Source of the DNA: Sapria himalayana
Taxonomy: Eukaryota > Streptophyta > Magnoliopsida > Malpighiales > Rafflesiaceae
Length of the DNA stretch: 64,000 nt
Assembly (NCBI GenBank): GCA_029783825.1
Contig: JAREIK010010230.1
Span: 124,001 to 188,000, forward strand
Direction of reading: 5' to 3'
Shown here: piece by piece, positions 40,958 to 54,207 of the stretch
Numbering within the stretch: the first letter of the stretch is position 1
Layout: every line of letters starts with the position of its first letter
Translations under genes and position numbers: made by a program
The notes under the pieces: generated by a model
Database searches by the model: none
What the model was told of the DNA's origin: nothing
The model's input: the letters and a program-made list of their open reading frames with translations, nothing else

Positions 40958-41687
40958 TATAAATTTTAGAATATATCTATGTATCTTTCTATATATCTAT
41001 CTATCTATCTATCCATTTGTCTATCTATTTGTCTATCTAGCTATCTAATTGACTAAATATCTATAAGTTAAATGCCTATTTATATGTTTGTCTCTATGTC
41101 TATATGTCTATTTGTATAACTATTTTTCTATCTATCTATCTATCTAACTCTCTATTTGTCTATCTATCTATATATCTATCTATGTGTCTATTTATCTATC
41201 TGTCTATTTGTCTATATGTCTATCTATTTATCTATCTTTCTATCATTATATATATCCATTGATCTATCTATCTATATATATCTATCTATTTGTTTATCTA
41301 TTTGTCAATCTATCTATTTATCTATGTATCTTTATTTTTGTATACGTATCTATTTATCTATTTGTTTATCTATCTATCTATCTATATGTCTATCTATCTA
41401 TCTATTTATTTGTCTATCTATCTATCTATTTATTTGTCTATCTATCTATGTAACTATCTATCTGTTTAACTATCTATCTATTTATCTGTCTATCTTCTTA
41501 TATGTCAATCTCTCATTCTATATATATGTCTATTTATTTATCTACCTTTCTATCTATCTCTATAGTTGTTTATTTATCTATTTATCTATCTATTTATCTT
41601 TCTCTCACTATCTATTTCTCTTTATATTATATATATATATATCTATTTGTATACATTTCTATATATCTACCTATCTATTTGTATGTA
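40958..41687 (-). repeat. Degenerate (TCTA)n array, right of the hAT-like insertion
   Basis: This continues the same array. It ends at 41687, directly at the CACTA terminus. Confidence 0.95.
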
Positions 41688-42090
41688 CACTACAAAAAAA
41701 ACTTGCAAATAGCTAGGGAAAATTGCCCAGCCAAATGAGGGTTTTTCCTCGTTAAATGGGATATAGTGATGGATTAATGACGGAAGCTTTCCCAATATTA
41801 AGTTTTTGTCGCTAAAAATTAGCGAGGGAAAGAGATCCTAGCTAAAATTTTAGCGACGATAATATCCCTAGCTAAAATATTAATTTCCCTAGCTAAATTA
41901 GCAAGGGAAAATTCCCTAGCTAAATGGGGCTTTTCAATCGCTAAACTTATATAACGACGGAAACTTTCCCAATCTAAATTGCTCGTCACTAAAAATTAGC
42001 GATGAAAATAGCTCCTAGCTAATGTTTTAGCGATGGAAATATCCCTAGCTAAAATAATAATTTCTCTATCTAAATTAGCAAGGGAATTTT
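41688..42090 (+). mobile_element. CACTA left end L1 with subterminal repeats
   Basis: It starts CACTACAAAAAAAAC at 41688. The next about 390 bases hold many copies of short words in both orientations: ttagcgac, ccctagctaaa, agctaggg and tttccctagct. This is the subterminal repeat region that binds transposase in En/Spm elements. The array lies immediately outside the terminus. No matching right end can be assigned with certainty; see the resumed segment at 57219. Confidence 0.85.
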
Positions 42091-42229
42091 ATTTTTTTTA
42101 TTTTTCAAAATATTTATATTTTTATATTAAATTGAATTAAAACTGAAACTATACATAATAATTTATGATTAACAAAAAATAAAATCATTTAATTAATTAT
42201 TCTAATTCAATAATTTACATAATTCAAAC

Positions 42230-42500
42230 AAAAACATAACAACATTGTATTTCATTTTATTGATCAATGTATCTACCTACAATGCATAATATATAATCTA
42301 TCCATCCATTGACGTTGATTTCTTTTTCTCTGCTCATCTGATCACCATCTTTCTACTGCGAGAAAACTGTGTAAGTTGCGATTCTTCATGCCTAGTGAAA
42401 AATCCCTTCACTTATACAATCTTCATATGGGGAATAATGTGGTACGATATCTGTACAAAATTTAAAGCAACCAATAAAATCAAAATAAATAAATAAATAA
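42230..42500 (+). repeat. Conserved block of the CACTA-associated module, copy 1
   Basis: It runs from ttgatcaatgtatctaccta through tctatccatccattgacg, ctgatcaccatctttctac, cccttcacttatac and cttcatatggggaata to tctgtacaaaatttaaa. Three further copies are at 44530, 45760 and 57219. No reading frame is conserved between copies that I can see. Confidence 0.85.
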
Positions 42501-43345
42501 ATTTATCTTTAGATAAATATATAATACTGTAGTATATATGTACATATATACTACAGTCTATATGTACATATATGCTAGCATTTCACACGTTACATATATT
42601 TCTGTAGTATATCTACATATATACTATAGTATTATATATACATATATACTGAGTACATATATACTCGGTATATACGTACATTTGATACTACAATATTATA
42701 TTTACATATAAAACTATAGTATTATATGTACGTATATACTAAGTATTATATGTACGTATATACCTAGTATACGTATGTATATACTGAGTATATATATACG
42801 TATATAAAGAGTATATAGTACTTATATACAGAGTATATAGAACGTATATACCAAGTAAATAATACGTATATACCGAGTATATACGTATATACCTAGTATA
42901 TACGTACGTATATACCTAGTATATATGAACATATATACTGAGTATATATGTACATATATACTGAAAATATATGCACGTATATACTGAGTTTATATGCACA
43001 TATATACTAAGTATAAATGCACGTGTATACTGAGTATATATGTGCATATATACCTAGTATATACGTGCGTATATATAGAGTTTATAAGCACGTATATACC
43101 GAGTTTATATCCACATATATACCAAGTTTATATGCACGTATATACTGAGTATATATGTAGGTATATACTGAGTTTCTATGCACCTATATACTTAATATAT
43201 ATGTATGTATATACTGAGTATATATGTACATATAATATTGTAGTATATATGTACTCGGTATATACGTATGTATATACTAAGTATATATGCACTATATACC
43301 GTAGTATATATGTACTTATATACTTAAGTATTATATGTATATATA
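42500..43345. repeat. GTACATATATACTGAG-type tandem array
   Basis: About 850 bases of units near gtatatatgtacatatatactga, loosely periodic (about 25-30 bases), with tacgtac and tgcacgt variants. The Tyr/Ile/Cys-rich open frame on the + strand (42994-43383) is a repeat artefact. Related arrays follow the other copies of the conserved block and recur at 58440 and 60965. Confidence 0.85.
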
Positions 43346-43436
43346 TATATGATCACATAGTCTCACATGACACAAAACTGTGATAAATTAGTATTATCCC
43401 ATTTATACTTCACAAAGATGGCACAAAACTTCACTA

Positions 43437-43734
43437 TCAAGATAAATAAGAAATATGAAGATTATTTAAAATTTGGAAAATATCTCTGAAAACACTTAGC
43501 AAAAAACCTAGAAGACGAGCCATGAGCCAGGCTGGGAGCATCAAAGTTAACATCTTGCCTCCTCGCAATCTGAACTCTCTCCCAGTCCCAAGGCTTATAA
43601 GTGGGGTGCTCTTCCAAACCATGACTAAGCTGACAAGCTAATAAAAGTACTAGAAGATTAAATAGAGACTGATCGTCTGTATCAGTAACCCTAAACAAAT
43701 CAATAAGAAACTTGAACATAAAAAAATGGAGCAC
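43437..43734 (-). CDS. Unidentified open frame, possible captured exon
   Basis: A 90-codon frame from the ATG at 43734. It reads HFFMFKFLIDLFRVTDTDDQ, LFNLLVLLLACQLSHGLEEH, YKPWDWERVQIARRQDVNFD and ends FAKCFQRYFPNFK, then stop at 43462; the frame shifted by one stays open to 43437. Composition is protein-like (Trp, Asp, Arg, His) and unlike the neighbouring arrays, so it may be a gene fragment carried by the CACTA element. I do not recognise the family. It lies between the first array and the nested CACTA element. Confidence 0.35.
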
Positions 43735-43884
43735 TCAACCATGCTAATGAGTAACACAAAATGATGAAAAAAATTATTTGTATAATAATCTTGAATAACT
43801 GCACAATAAGCAACCCTTATCTTACATAGTTAAAAAAATATAATAAAATTTTATTACATCTTATTCATCAATGTATCTACCAAC

Positions 43885-44310
43885 CACTACTAGAAAACTC
43901 CCATATAGCTAGGGACGATTCCCTTGCTATATGAGAAATTTCCGTCACTAAATGGTAAATAGAGATGGAATACCAACGGATCGTGTCCCTTTCTAAAGTG
44001 CTTCTTGCTAAATTTTAGCTACGAAATTTTCCATAGCTTAAAAATTAGAGACAAAAAATTCCCTTTATAAAAAAGAAAAATTCGTTGCTAAAATAGAAAT
44101 ATAAACGAAATATTTCATCGCTAAATAAAAATAACGATGCCTGAATCCCTAGCTAAAATCCCTAGAATTATAAAAATTAGCGACGGAATATCCGTCGCTA
44201 ATTTTAATATTTCTCTAGCAAAATAGCTTGGGAAATTTCCTTCTCTAAATTAGAAAGGGATTTTTCCCTCGCTAATTTAGCTAGAAATTTTCCTAGCTAT
44301 TTTAATTTCA
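43885..44310 (+). mobile_element. CACTA left end L2 with subterminal repeats
   Basis: After CACTACTAGAAAAC comes catatagctagggacgattc and then repeated ctagctaaaa, ttagcgacgga, ccgtcgctaat and ccctcgctaat words in both orientations to about 44300. It is clearly related to L1 but diverged. A short aaatttaaaaattt tandem follows at 44330-44380. Confidence 0.88.
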
Positions 44311-44529
44311 AAAATAATTATAGAATTTAAAATTTAAAAATTTAAAAATTTAAAAATTTAAAAATTTAAAAATTTTTTAATTAAATACTTTATTATTTTT
44401 AAATCATATTGAATAAAAATTGAAACTATAAATAATTTATAATAAACAAAAAATAAAATCATGTAATATCTTATTCAAATTCAATATTTTACATAATTGA
44501 AACAAAAAATTAACAAACTTTTATTTTTA

Positions 44530-44760
44530 TTCATCAAAATATCTACCGATATTGCATGAAGTATAATATATCCATACATTGATGTTGCTTTCTCTCCATT
44601 TGCTCCTCCGATCATCATTTTTCTAATGCAACAAAGCTGTCCGAGTCACGGCACGTAATGTCTAGTGAAAAATCCCATCACTTATAGAAGCTTTGTATGA
44701 TGAAAAATGCGGTATCATATCTGTAAGAAAATTAAATCACTCTATCATATGTTTTGATAC
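44530..44760 (+). repeat. Conserved block, copy 2
   Basis: It runs from attcatcaaaatatctaccg through atccatacattgatgttgc, ctccgatcatcatttttct, gtccgagtcacgg and cttatagaagctttgtat to tctgtaagaaaatt. Same order and spacing as copy 1. Confidence 0.85.
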
Positions 44761-45160
44761 ATATATAATCCTACAGTATATATCTAAATATATACTAGCA
44801 ATTCACTCGTACATATATTACTATAGTATATATACATATAAACAACAATATTAAGTGTACATATAAACTGAGCACAAATATACTCAGAAAATATGTACAT
44901 AAAATACTGCAGTATTATATGTACATATATACTAACTTTATTCGTACGTATGTACCTCATTTGGTGCTGTTGCTGCTGCTTCCGTTGCCGCTCCTACCCC
45001 TGCTACCATTGATGTTGTTGCTGTCACTCCTGTGACTACTGCCATTGTAGTATTATGCATACATAAATGCCGAGTACATATATATTCAGTATATATGTAC
45101 ATAAAATAATGAAGAATTATATGTACATATATACTGACTATATACGTACGTATATACCGC
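44761..45160. repeat. GTACATATA-type array with a short GCT block
   Basis: Units like agtatatatgtacatat at 44775-44950 and 45060-45160 enclose a short gctgctgctgc-type block at 44960-45050. Confidence 0.8.
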
Positions 45161-45465
45161 ATTTGTTGCCGTTCATGCTGCACCCACTATCACTGCAACC
45201 CCTGTCACTACTTCCACTGTCGCTGTGGTTGCTGCCGGTGCAGCCGCCATTGCGGCTGCTGTTGGTGCACCCACCGCTGCGGCTGCTGCCGATGCAGCCG
45301 CCTCTGCGGCTGCTGCCAGTGCTGCCTCCGCTACCACCGTTGCCATTGCTGCCGCTATAGCCAGTGATGCCACCGGTGCCGAAGCCACCACTAATGCTGC
45401 CACTGCCTCCACTGCCTCGCCTGCCTCTACTTCTGCCGCCACTGATGCAGCTATCGCTACTGATA
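45155..45465. repeat. GCT/GCC-rich trinucleotide array
   Basis: About 300 bases of gctgctgccgatgcagccgcc-type triplets. The + frame reads as an Ala/Ser/Thr-rich stretch of about 80 residues and the - strand as Ala/Val-rich. Both strands being open, together with the lack of other sequence, argues for a repeat rather than a gene. This block appears to fuse two modules. Confidence 0.85.
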
Positions 45466-45759
45466 ATAGGCTTTTATATACCTATAATAGGCTAAAACTC
45501 AACCCAAAAAAATCAGAGAAACACAAACATATTCACAGATATATAAAAACAATCAATATAGACTTGAAAAACACAAATTAAAATTGATTGTTATATAGTT
45601 TAAACAAAAATTTAATTAAATAATTTAATATGTTTAAATTAAATTTTATAAAAACAGAAACTACAAATGAAACTTTTTAAAATTAAACAAAAAAAATTCA
45701 TTTAATAACTTATTCTAATACAATATTTTAAATAACTAAAACAAAAAAAAATAAAAAAA
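45466..45759. other. AT-rich spacer
   Basis: AT-rich sequence between modules, similar in style to 42090-42230 and 44310-44530, which precede the other conserved blocks. Confidence 0.5.
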
Positions 45760-46010
45760 ATATGTTACATCTTATTAATCAATGGACCCACAGACTGTGC
45801 ATAAAGTATAATCAATCCATGCATTGACATTGATTTCTCTCCCTATGCTCCTTCGATCACCAACTTTCTACTGTGGAAAAGTTGTCCAAGTCACAGTTCG
45901 TCATGTCTGTTGAAAAATCTCTTTACTTATACGAGCTTCGTATGGGAAACAATGCGGTACCATATTTGTAAGAAATTCAAACCACTCAATCAAATCAAAA
46001 TAAATAAAAA
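45760..46010 (+). repeat. Conserved block, copy 3
   Basis: It runs from tcttattaatcaatggaccc through actgtgcataaagtataatc, catgcattgacattg, cttcgatcaccaactttct and gtccaagtcacagttcgtc to ccatatttgtaagaaattc. It is the closest match to the block after 57219. Confidence 0.88.
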
Positions 46011-46445
46011 AAATTATGTTTTGATAAATATATATTACTGCAGTAAATATGTATATATATATTAGCATTTCACTCGTACATATATTACTATAGTATATGT
46101 ACATATAAACTACAGTAATATACGTACATATATACTGAGTACATATATACTTAGTATATACGTACATAAAATACTACAGTTTTATATGTACGTATATTGA
46201 CTAAATACGTACGTATATACTATATTTGTTGTCGTTGTTGCTGCTCCCATCGTCGCTACTGCTGCTGCTACCCTTGCCACTGCCATCGCAACTGCTGATG
46301 CTGATGGTGCTACCAGTGCTACCGCTTCTGCTGCCACTGTAGATGGTGATGTCGTAGCTACTGCCTCTACGACTCTACTAGTGCGGCCGATGCTGCAAGT
46401 GCTGCCGCCGCTGCCATTGCTGCCGGTGCCTCCACTGCCCTGCTT
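46011..46445. repeat. GTACATATA array and GCT array of module 3
   Basis: Array units at about 46030-46220 (gtacatatatactgagtac) pass into GCT/GCC-type triplets at 46225-46440. Same order as in modules 2 and 4. Confidence 0.85.
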
Positions 46446-47280
46446 ACAAAATAAAATCCAACATTATTCATATTTTTATATAAAATTATATGCAAGATAT
46501 AATGCACTTTACTTTATATATCACATTTTAGGAAAATCTTCCAATGTAGGCTCTTTAAAAAATACACTGGAATTTTAAAAATAAAGAATAAAATTAATGT
46601 TAAGAATAAAACTTAATTTTTTGAGTGGACTCGTATAAACAAGACAGCTAGAAAATTAGGAGATAAAATTATTAATATTCAACATTTTTCGTATTGATTA
46701 TTCTTTGACCATCAATTTATTCTTAAGTATTAGGTCTCATCTCACTAGGCAATAAATCTCAAAAATAACATCATTAAAATGCACATAAAAAATTCAAGTT
46801 TAACAAAAACTATAATAATTCAAAATAAAAGTTATTACATGATATTTTATTCTTGGCCTAGAATAATAATTTTCATCATAGTTTGTATACAAAACCACGC
46901 AAAGCCAAGATTATTAAATATGCAACAACACATAAACTTCACCTCACTAAATCTAATAAAAATTTCAAAATAAAATATATTTGTGCAAAAAGAATACAAA
47001 AATACCTAATCTTTATTAAAATATATAAGGATCTACAATATAAGTATGATGATAACGACCATACCTAGCACATGATGTTCCTAATTGACATGGGATCTAA
47101 GAGAGTTTGATATCTCGTACTCAAGGCCGATTATCTTTGGAGAAAGATATTTACTATCACACCAAGTCACAACTTGTAATATTAGGACAAATGATATTTA
47201 CTTGTATTGTAACTACAATATAAAAGAAATCCAAGCCTATAAATAAAAAATAAAAGACTATGAGCAGCTCATACAGGTTA
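46446..47280. other. No gene seen
   Basis: AT-rich sequence between the third module and the PP5 fragment. Only short random frames. Confidence 0.5.
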
Positions 47281-47900
47281 GGTGATTTCATAGAATGAAA
47301 ATCAATTGAATCTGCTACAGACTTCCATGCAGATCCGGGCACGGCTATGGCTCTTTCAAACTTGAGCTTCAATACTACCTTCTTACACTCTTCAAACTTC
47401 TAGGCAGCATTTCGATCTATTGGGCATATTTTTTTTAACCTGATTCATGTTCATCATAGAAGTTATGATGAAAGAGACCCATGATGTTCATTATCATCAA
47501 ATATGTTAATTGAAACAGCTTCAAACATGGTATTGATTAAAGATCAATGATGTTTGTGAACCAAGCTTATTGATATGATTGGAACTTGCTAAAAGTCCTT
47601 CAATGCTTCTTTGTGATTCCCCATTGCAAGATATGCAACACCTCGTATGTAATAACCCTGTAATTTCGGACAAATGTTAGGAGGAAGAAGAAGAAAAGTA
47701 TACATAGCAGACTCATGATGCATTATGTGCCTTGGAATAGTAAGGATCACAATTGATAGCCATGGAAACATCCTCTACAGCACACACATTTTCTTCCAGT
47801 TTGGCATGGGCAATTGCACGATTGGCCCAATACACAGCATTCTGATCATGTAAATTGATAGCTTGTGTGTATAGTTCTATAGCATGAGCAAACCTATTGG
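47281..47900 (-). pseudogene. Serine/threonine protein phosphatase 5 TPR-region pseudogene
   Basis: Three exons on the - strand match the N-terminal TPR domain of plant PP5, the phosphatase that binds HSP90 through its TPRs. Exon a, 47731-47900: NRFAHAIELYTQAINL, NAVYWANRAIAHAKLEEN, AVEDVSMAIN and DPYYSK, with a TTTTTTCAG acceptor upstream. Exon b, 47585-47657: YYIRGVAYLAMGNHKEALKDF, then an in-frame TAG. Exon c, about 47290-47440: FEECKKVVLKLKFERAIAV and KSVADSIDFHSM. Exon c carries one extra base in an A run after its start and a TAG before KFEEC. The exon a donor is GC. The phosphatase catalytic domain is missing. Retained introns show a DNA-level copy. It lies inside the inferred CACTA element, so gene-fragment capture is possible. 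Confidence 0.9.
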
Positions 47901-49391
47901 CTGAAAAAAAAGATGACAAACATACTTTTCAATGTCAATATTGATCGAAATGATAAATCTAGCTAATATTAAAATTGATGAGACTATATGATTAGCCATC
48001 ATAAAAATAAGTGTAAGGAATAGAAACCTTACATATAGATTACATTAGATCTTACTTCTAATGAAATGACAATCAATTTCAATATGCTTATGTTCTCATT
48101 ATATATCAAATTTGAATGCTTAGTTATTTGATTATCATAGTCAAACATAGAAACTTTATCTATTTGATGAAATATATGAATATCAACTCTCATATAACAA
48201 TGACTATGACTAAGAATTCTGCCTCTATATTCTCAATTTAAAATCAATATCTATCTCAATTCCTTGAAGAATATTCTCTAGGCACCAAAATGACTCAGAT
48301 GGGAATGTGCCGCATGAATCTTGGCAGGCATGAGATTTTGTTTTATGAAATTCTTTGATAAATATATGGAATGGAATTATTAAATTATCATACTTCTTCT
48401 ACTTAATAAAATAACAATAAAATTAAATTTTTAATTACTAGTAATAGTAAAAACCCAATTTTTACTTCCAAAAGATAAACACATGAGTTCAATTAAACTC
48501 GAACTCAAAATATTAACAACTTGACTCGAGATCAATTGAACTTGAGCTCTACTCAAGCTGAATTGAACTCGAACTCAACTCATATCATTAGCAACCCTAA
48601 TTATTAGTATGAACTACTACTACAAAATAATAAATTATTATAGGTACTATGCTATATATGATTGATAATGTTAATAACAAAAAAGAAACAAACATATTGA
48701 TGACGATGATACTCATCCTATTAAAACAATATTCATTAACTAAAAAAATCACACCCATGATTGATATTTATTGATATTCTAAATCAATGAAAAAAAATGC
48801 ATCATGTCATCACCAAATTAACATCATAGATAGAAAAAAACACCAAATAATTCTGATCATAGTTGTTAGAAACTTATGATACAAGAAATGATACAATAAT
48901 ACAACATATATTTTTTTAATGAAAATTTATAGGTTTCACAATTTATATCTTATTTTAAAACATATCTTACAATACAAATACCAAACATGATATGACATGT
49001 GATACTATGATAGAACAATACATACATTCTCAACTTTTTTCTATAATTAAAAAATATCAATTTAATTTTTCTTGTTAAAGAATTTATTATATTAATTATT
49101 CAAATACACAAGAAATTAAAAAATAATCATAAAAAAATAAGCAAAATAATCTTATACAAAAGGTTACATTTTTATTTTCATATACTATAATTCATACTTT
49201 TAATATACATTTATACAAATATATTTTTTAATATTTTTTTTACAACGTGAAAAAACTATGTTACATGATACGATATAATACATTATACAAAAAAAGTAGA
49301 AAAATGATATACGATATATTTTATGAGCTAACAACTATGATTATAATGCAGGGAAAGAAATTATAGACAAGAAAAGCAATATATATACATC

Positions 49392-49441
<50 letters not shown>

Positions 49442-52270
49442 CTTGCATAGTATTTGAGAGTAAAATGTAAGGGCTAGTGAATAAAACTAAAAAAAAAGAA
49501 AAAGCAAAGCATCAACATGATCAAGCTAGGATTGAGTTTCTGAAGATAATGAAAGTTTGCTAAGAAAGACTAGAGTGAAGCTAATAAATAACAACATAAA
49601 ATAAATAGCTTAGTTAGCCATCTGTAAACATAATTTCTCCTAATGAAAAAAAAATACATAGATAAAAGATAAACACATAAGCCGCTCTAATTCGATCAGG
49701 ATTATGGCAGAGTTTTATAGTAACTAATGCCCAAGTAATAAACATGCCCAAGTGCATTGAGATAGAAATACTAAGAAAAGTCTTCAATAATCAACCTAGC
49801 GAAAAGCTATCCTTTTTCTTTATTATTGATATAAGGCTTTAGCCTTAAATATCCTATGATATCTATATACATATCTTCCCTTGAATAAATAAATTCTGAT
49901 ATGCCACTTTACCTTTTATCGTTTACAAAAGGTCATCTCCCCTCATTTTTAACACTGTGGTAGACTAATCGGACCCCAATGAGATAGAATTCTTTAGGAT
50001 GCCTTACTTTCCATGCCATGTGCTTCCTCCAATGCCAGATATGGGGCTGCCCTATATTATACAGCCAAGCACATTCCTAAACAAGCTAATTAAGAGAAGT
50101 AAAGGTTGCTCATAGATAAAACTGAGTAAATGAGAAGGGTGACAATAATTGCATGAATTCTTGCTAGGGTGCTCATAGATATTAAGAGCTCGATGATCTT
50201 AAGTAGAATATTTGTTTGTTTATGTTAAGTATTGTGGTGCTGAAAGCTCAATCGATTTATTTTGAACGTAGGACATCCTTAAGAATGCCCTAACTATTTA
50301 TTTGCAAGGGCGGGGAGCAATCGAGAACAATGATGATAGATAGAACATTGATCCAATGGTTGAGCCTAATGTGATAGAGACAAATAAGCACATTTTCTTA
50401 AAAGGTTGTTTAACTAGTTGAAATAAAATAGTGAGTTGTCCCACATATTTATTTGCATAGTTGAATGTCAAAAGAAAGATGCAAGATGACAATTAAAAAA
50501 ACAAGATTGAAGAGGAACTAGAAGCCTTAAGCGCTAGGCCTGACCAATTCCCTTTTCAATTTGAAAACATAGGTGGAGGGAGGGGAAGGATAAAAATTTG
50601 TTTACCCGATTGGACTATTCCCATGTTACAAGATCTTCTTCTTCAAATGAGCCTTAAAGGGAACTTAGAATACTTCATATATTATATTTTGTACACACAC
50701 CCACACACAATATATATATATATATAAAACTTATGGGCTGGTTGGCCTTTTGTTTTGAAGAATGAAAGCTTAGTTAGGATAACGAATACAAAGCCTTCCA
50801 ACATAAGTTATTAAAACATTATTCGATATTACCATCAACAACAAAGCGTGGCTTCTCACCCCAGGGCCCCTAGGGCTCTTTTAATTAATTGGCCTTGTAT
50901 ATAGTATCTCAACATATATAAGAGAAAGTTTGATCAAAAACATATCTACAAAGCCTTTGTATATTAGCTATCATTAAAGGTGAATACTATTTTAAGAAGA
51001 ATACTAAAATATCCCTATAATGCAAACTTGCCACCTAAGGACCAAGTCCATCACATCACACCACCAACCTCCAATCTATATTACGAAATAACTATTTATA
51101 TTTAGAATGAATTTATTATTTTGATTACAATTATTAGGTTATTTTAGGTTGATTTTCATTGAATAAGAGTTAGTAAGCGAAGTTATGATGAGAAATACTA
51201 TGAAAAATCAAGATCTTTTAACACTGTCATTATTATGCAAAATCAATACCCTTTTTATATTGTCCAAAGACATGGAAAATCAAAACTCTTATTAATGTGT
51301 ACAATTATTCGAGGTAATCATCTTCACGATACACCCATGGAATTATCATAATTATTTCAGCAACATAAATAACTAAAGTAACAATCAATGAGATTATTAG
51401 AGTGACATTATCTAGTAAATAACACTTCAAATGACATGATAGATTTCACTCAAAATGCAAACATAATTAATGGTCATCAAAACAAATATGATTTTTATCT
51501 AGTGAAAACCTTCTACTAGATAAAACATACAATTAGTAAAGGGTGTAACAAAGTTCACTTGGATAACTTTCAAACAAGATCCAAAGCCGCGTTAATGGTA
51601 ATTCACATATTGTGGTTATTTAAAGCATCTACTCCTTGAATTGGAGCATGAAAAATGTCAGCACCAGATGATGATATCCATGCGGTGTCTATTTACATTG
51701 GGTAATTAGGTAACATAAAATCAACTATGGATAGCATTAGGCATGATGACAAACCCTACGGGTTTGGGCTCATACTTTCAAGTAGGTAGACTTCAAATAC
51801 ATAAGTTCTAGTTGTAGAATAGCATTAGCTAAATAAACAAAATCAATCAATAGAAATGATAATAAATTGTTAGAAGAATATGGAAAACTATATAAATACA
51901 TATAATAACTATTTAAAATAAAAAAGGAAAAATTATTAAAATGTAGAGAGATGTTTTATCACTAATTTTCTTTAGGTAATTTTACTGAAATAAGATGAAT
52001 GCTTTTATTAAAATGCAACTTTCGATTAGAACCTAGCTTTTTGATTGGGGCGAAATGACAAATTTGATCATTTTAATTATTAATTATCTTTGTTTAAATT
52101 TTTTTTTGCTTAAATTTGTTAAATGTGTGGTCCGTTATTTTATAATGTATGAATATTAAAATAAGATATTTGATTTTCTTTGAGAGATGCATAATTAGTT
52201 TTTCTAAAGTATATTAGAAATCCATGAATTAATGAAAAATAAAATAAATTCTATTGTGGTGCACTATTTA
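47901..52270. other. No gene seen; AT-rich with a few moderately complex patches
   Basis: I recognise no protein similarity in either strand. A ctcgaactcaa/cttgagctc palindromic patch at 48500-48590 resembles short plant inverted-repeat elements but has no clean ends. Patches at 49910-50100, 50520-50640 and 51560-51790 are less AT-rich and might be old repeats. A compound AT/CA microsatellite is listed separately. Confidence 0.5.
49393..49440. repeat. (AT)n(AC)n compound microsatellite
   Basis: A TA run at about 49393-49409 followed by an AC run to 49440. Confidence 0.95.
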
Positions 52271-52284
52271 AAGCTAAATTAAAT

Positions 52285-52490
52285 CATTATATATATATAT
52301 GTATGTATGTATGTATACGTATGCATAAGCATATATATATATATATGCATAAATATATATAAATATATATAAATATATATAAATATATGCATAAGCATAT
52401 ATATAAATATATATAAATATATGCATAAGCATATATATAAATATATATAAATATATATAAATATATATAAATATATATAAATATATATAA

Positions 52491-52537
<47 letters not shown>

Positions 52538-52742
52538 TAAGCATATATATAAATATATGCATCTATAAATAAATATATATAAACAAGTATATATATACAC
52601 ACACATAAATATAAACTTGTACATATAGATTTCTATATATATGTTATCAAAATTTTTTTTATATAGTTTTTGTATGCCTATATATATATATATAAAAATT
52701 ATATAACATATATATATATATATGTATATATATAACATATGT

Positions 52743-52786
<44 letters not shown>

Positions 52787-52965
52787 TATAATTAATATAT
52801 ATATACATATACATATAACTTATGTTATATATATATGTAACATATGCATATTTATATATATATAATGTGTATATATATATATATATTAATGAATATATAC
52901 ATATGTATATATATAATGCTTATATATAACATATGTTTATAAATATTTATTTATGTATATAATCA
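52285..52965. repeat. AT-rich array with 10-bp periodicity
   Basis: The core at 52350-52500 is tandem aaatatatat (10 bp), mixed with gcataagcatatat units. Long TA runs at about 52510-52540 and 52750-52782 and degenerate catatat sequence follow. Tyr/Ile-rich open frames on the - strand are artefacts. Confidence 0.9.
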
Positions 52966-53940
52966 TATGCATTAGATTTATCATTTTCAAAGACCATAAC
53001 AAGAATTTTTTATATGTTCACTTTTTTAAAGCTTCATTGAGACTTGCAATCACTTATGGTTTACCATCATCTTCTTATCTCACTTCAATGTTTATAGTGA
53101 TTCAATATTTTTGGCTTGTTCTTTAAACTTAGCCACTTGAATCCTAAATATCCATAGTTTATAAGAGTTTAAAACATGTTTGTTTTTTATGGTGATATGT
53201 TTGGTATGTTTTAGACCATTATTTGAGCTTAGAAGAGGTTGAAAGTACAATAAAAACTATAAAGCATTAAGTTTTAAGTACTTGCATAAATTCATTAAAT
53301 ATCACAAACCTAGTTTATACAATAAGCAAAAGGGATTACTCATTGAATATATCTTGTCCCATGATATTCAAAAAGGCTTACGAACTTTTAAAGTTTGCAT
53401 ATATGGGAAGATAACTTTCAGTTATTAGAGTTGATATAACTTGCCTAGGCAAAAGGCTATAACAGTTATTGGAGTTGAGAACTTTTTAATTTATACCAAA
53501 TACTAAAAGCAATCGAATTACCTAATCCTCCCTCTATTTTTTGAACTTTTAGATTTTTTCTTTTAGTCAATTGATTGTCAATAAGAATTATAATAATATT
53601 ATAAAATAAAATAAAAAACTGGTATTGCTATTTTTTTTTCATTTATTGGATTTTAGTTTCTGTTCATGAATAATGTTTTTGTGTTTTTGTTCGTAAGCTT
53701 TCTTCTTCTCTTCTTTCTTGTATGCTTCTTTTTGTTTTCAAAATTATTTGTTTGTGTAAAAATATATCCTTCTCTTTAAAATTCCTCATTTGTGCTTCTA
53801 TTCATTTTTGACTTCTAATATTCTTCTTTAATATGCCTTTGTACTTCTGTAATAATATCATTAGTATTTTAATTTTCTCTATAACTCATTTTTGAAAACT
53901 TTTCTATAATTACTCCTTTTGTTTTAATTATATCTAGGCA
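52966..53940. other. No gene seen
   Basis: AT-rich; a T/C-rich stretch at 53690-53900. No similarity recognised. Confidence 0.5.
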
Positions 53941-53944
53941 TCCC

Positions 53945-54136
53945 AAACACACACACTCACTCACTCACTCATGTGTATATGTGTGTGTGTGTGGTTGAGT
54001 GTGTGAGTGTGTGAGTGTGTGCATTAATATGTGCATACACATTTATTTAGATATATAGTATACATACGAACATACATATGTATGTATATATTTATATATA
54101 AAAATATATTCATATATATCACACACACACACACAT

Positions 54137-54172
<36 letters not shown>

Positions 54173-54175
54173 CAA
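53945..54175. repeat. Mixed CA/GT/TA and (ACTC)n microsatellites
   Basis: cacacacactcactcactcact, a GT run near 53980, gagtgtgtgagtgtgt, then acatacatatgtatgtat and a TA run ending at about 54172. Confidence 0.9.
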
Positions 54176-54207
54176 ACATACAAATATGTATGTATGTATT
54201 TATTTAT

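Noticed and set aside
40472..41048. Arg/Ala/Gly-rich open frames of up to 165 codons
   Set aside because: They lie in the GC-rich hAT-like element, overlap in several frames and reflect composition only.
39091..41738. Similar Ile/Tyr/Leu/Ser-rich frames on the + strand
   Set aside because: Translations of the TCTA array; same reason.
42994..43383. A 129-codon Tyr/Ile/Cys-rich frame
   Set aside because: Translation of the GTACATATATAC-type array.
45067..45581. Ala-rich frames on both strands of the GCT/GCC array
   Set aside because: Both strands are open, residues follow the triplet repeat, and the block is part of a repeated module.
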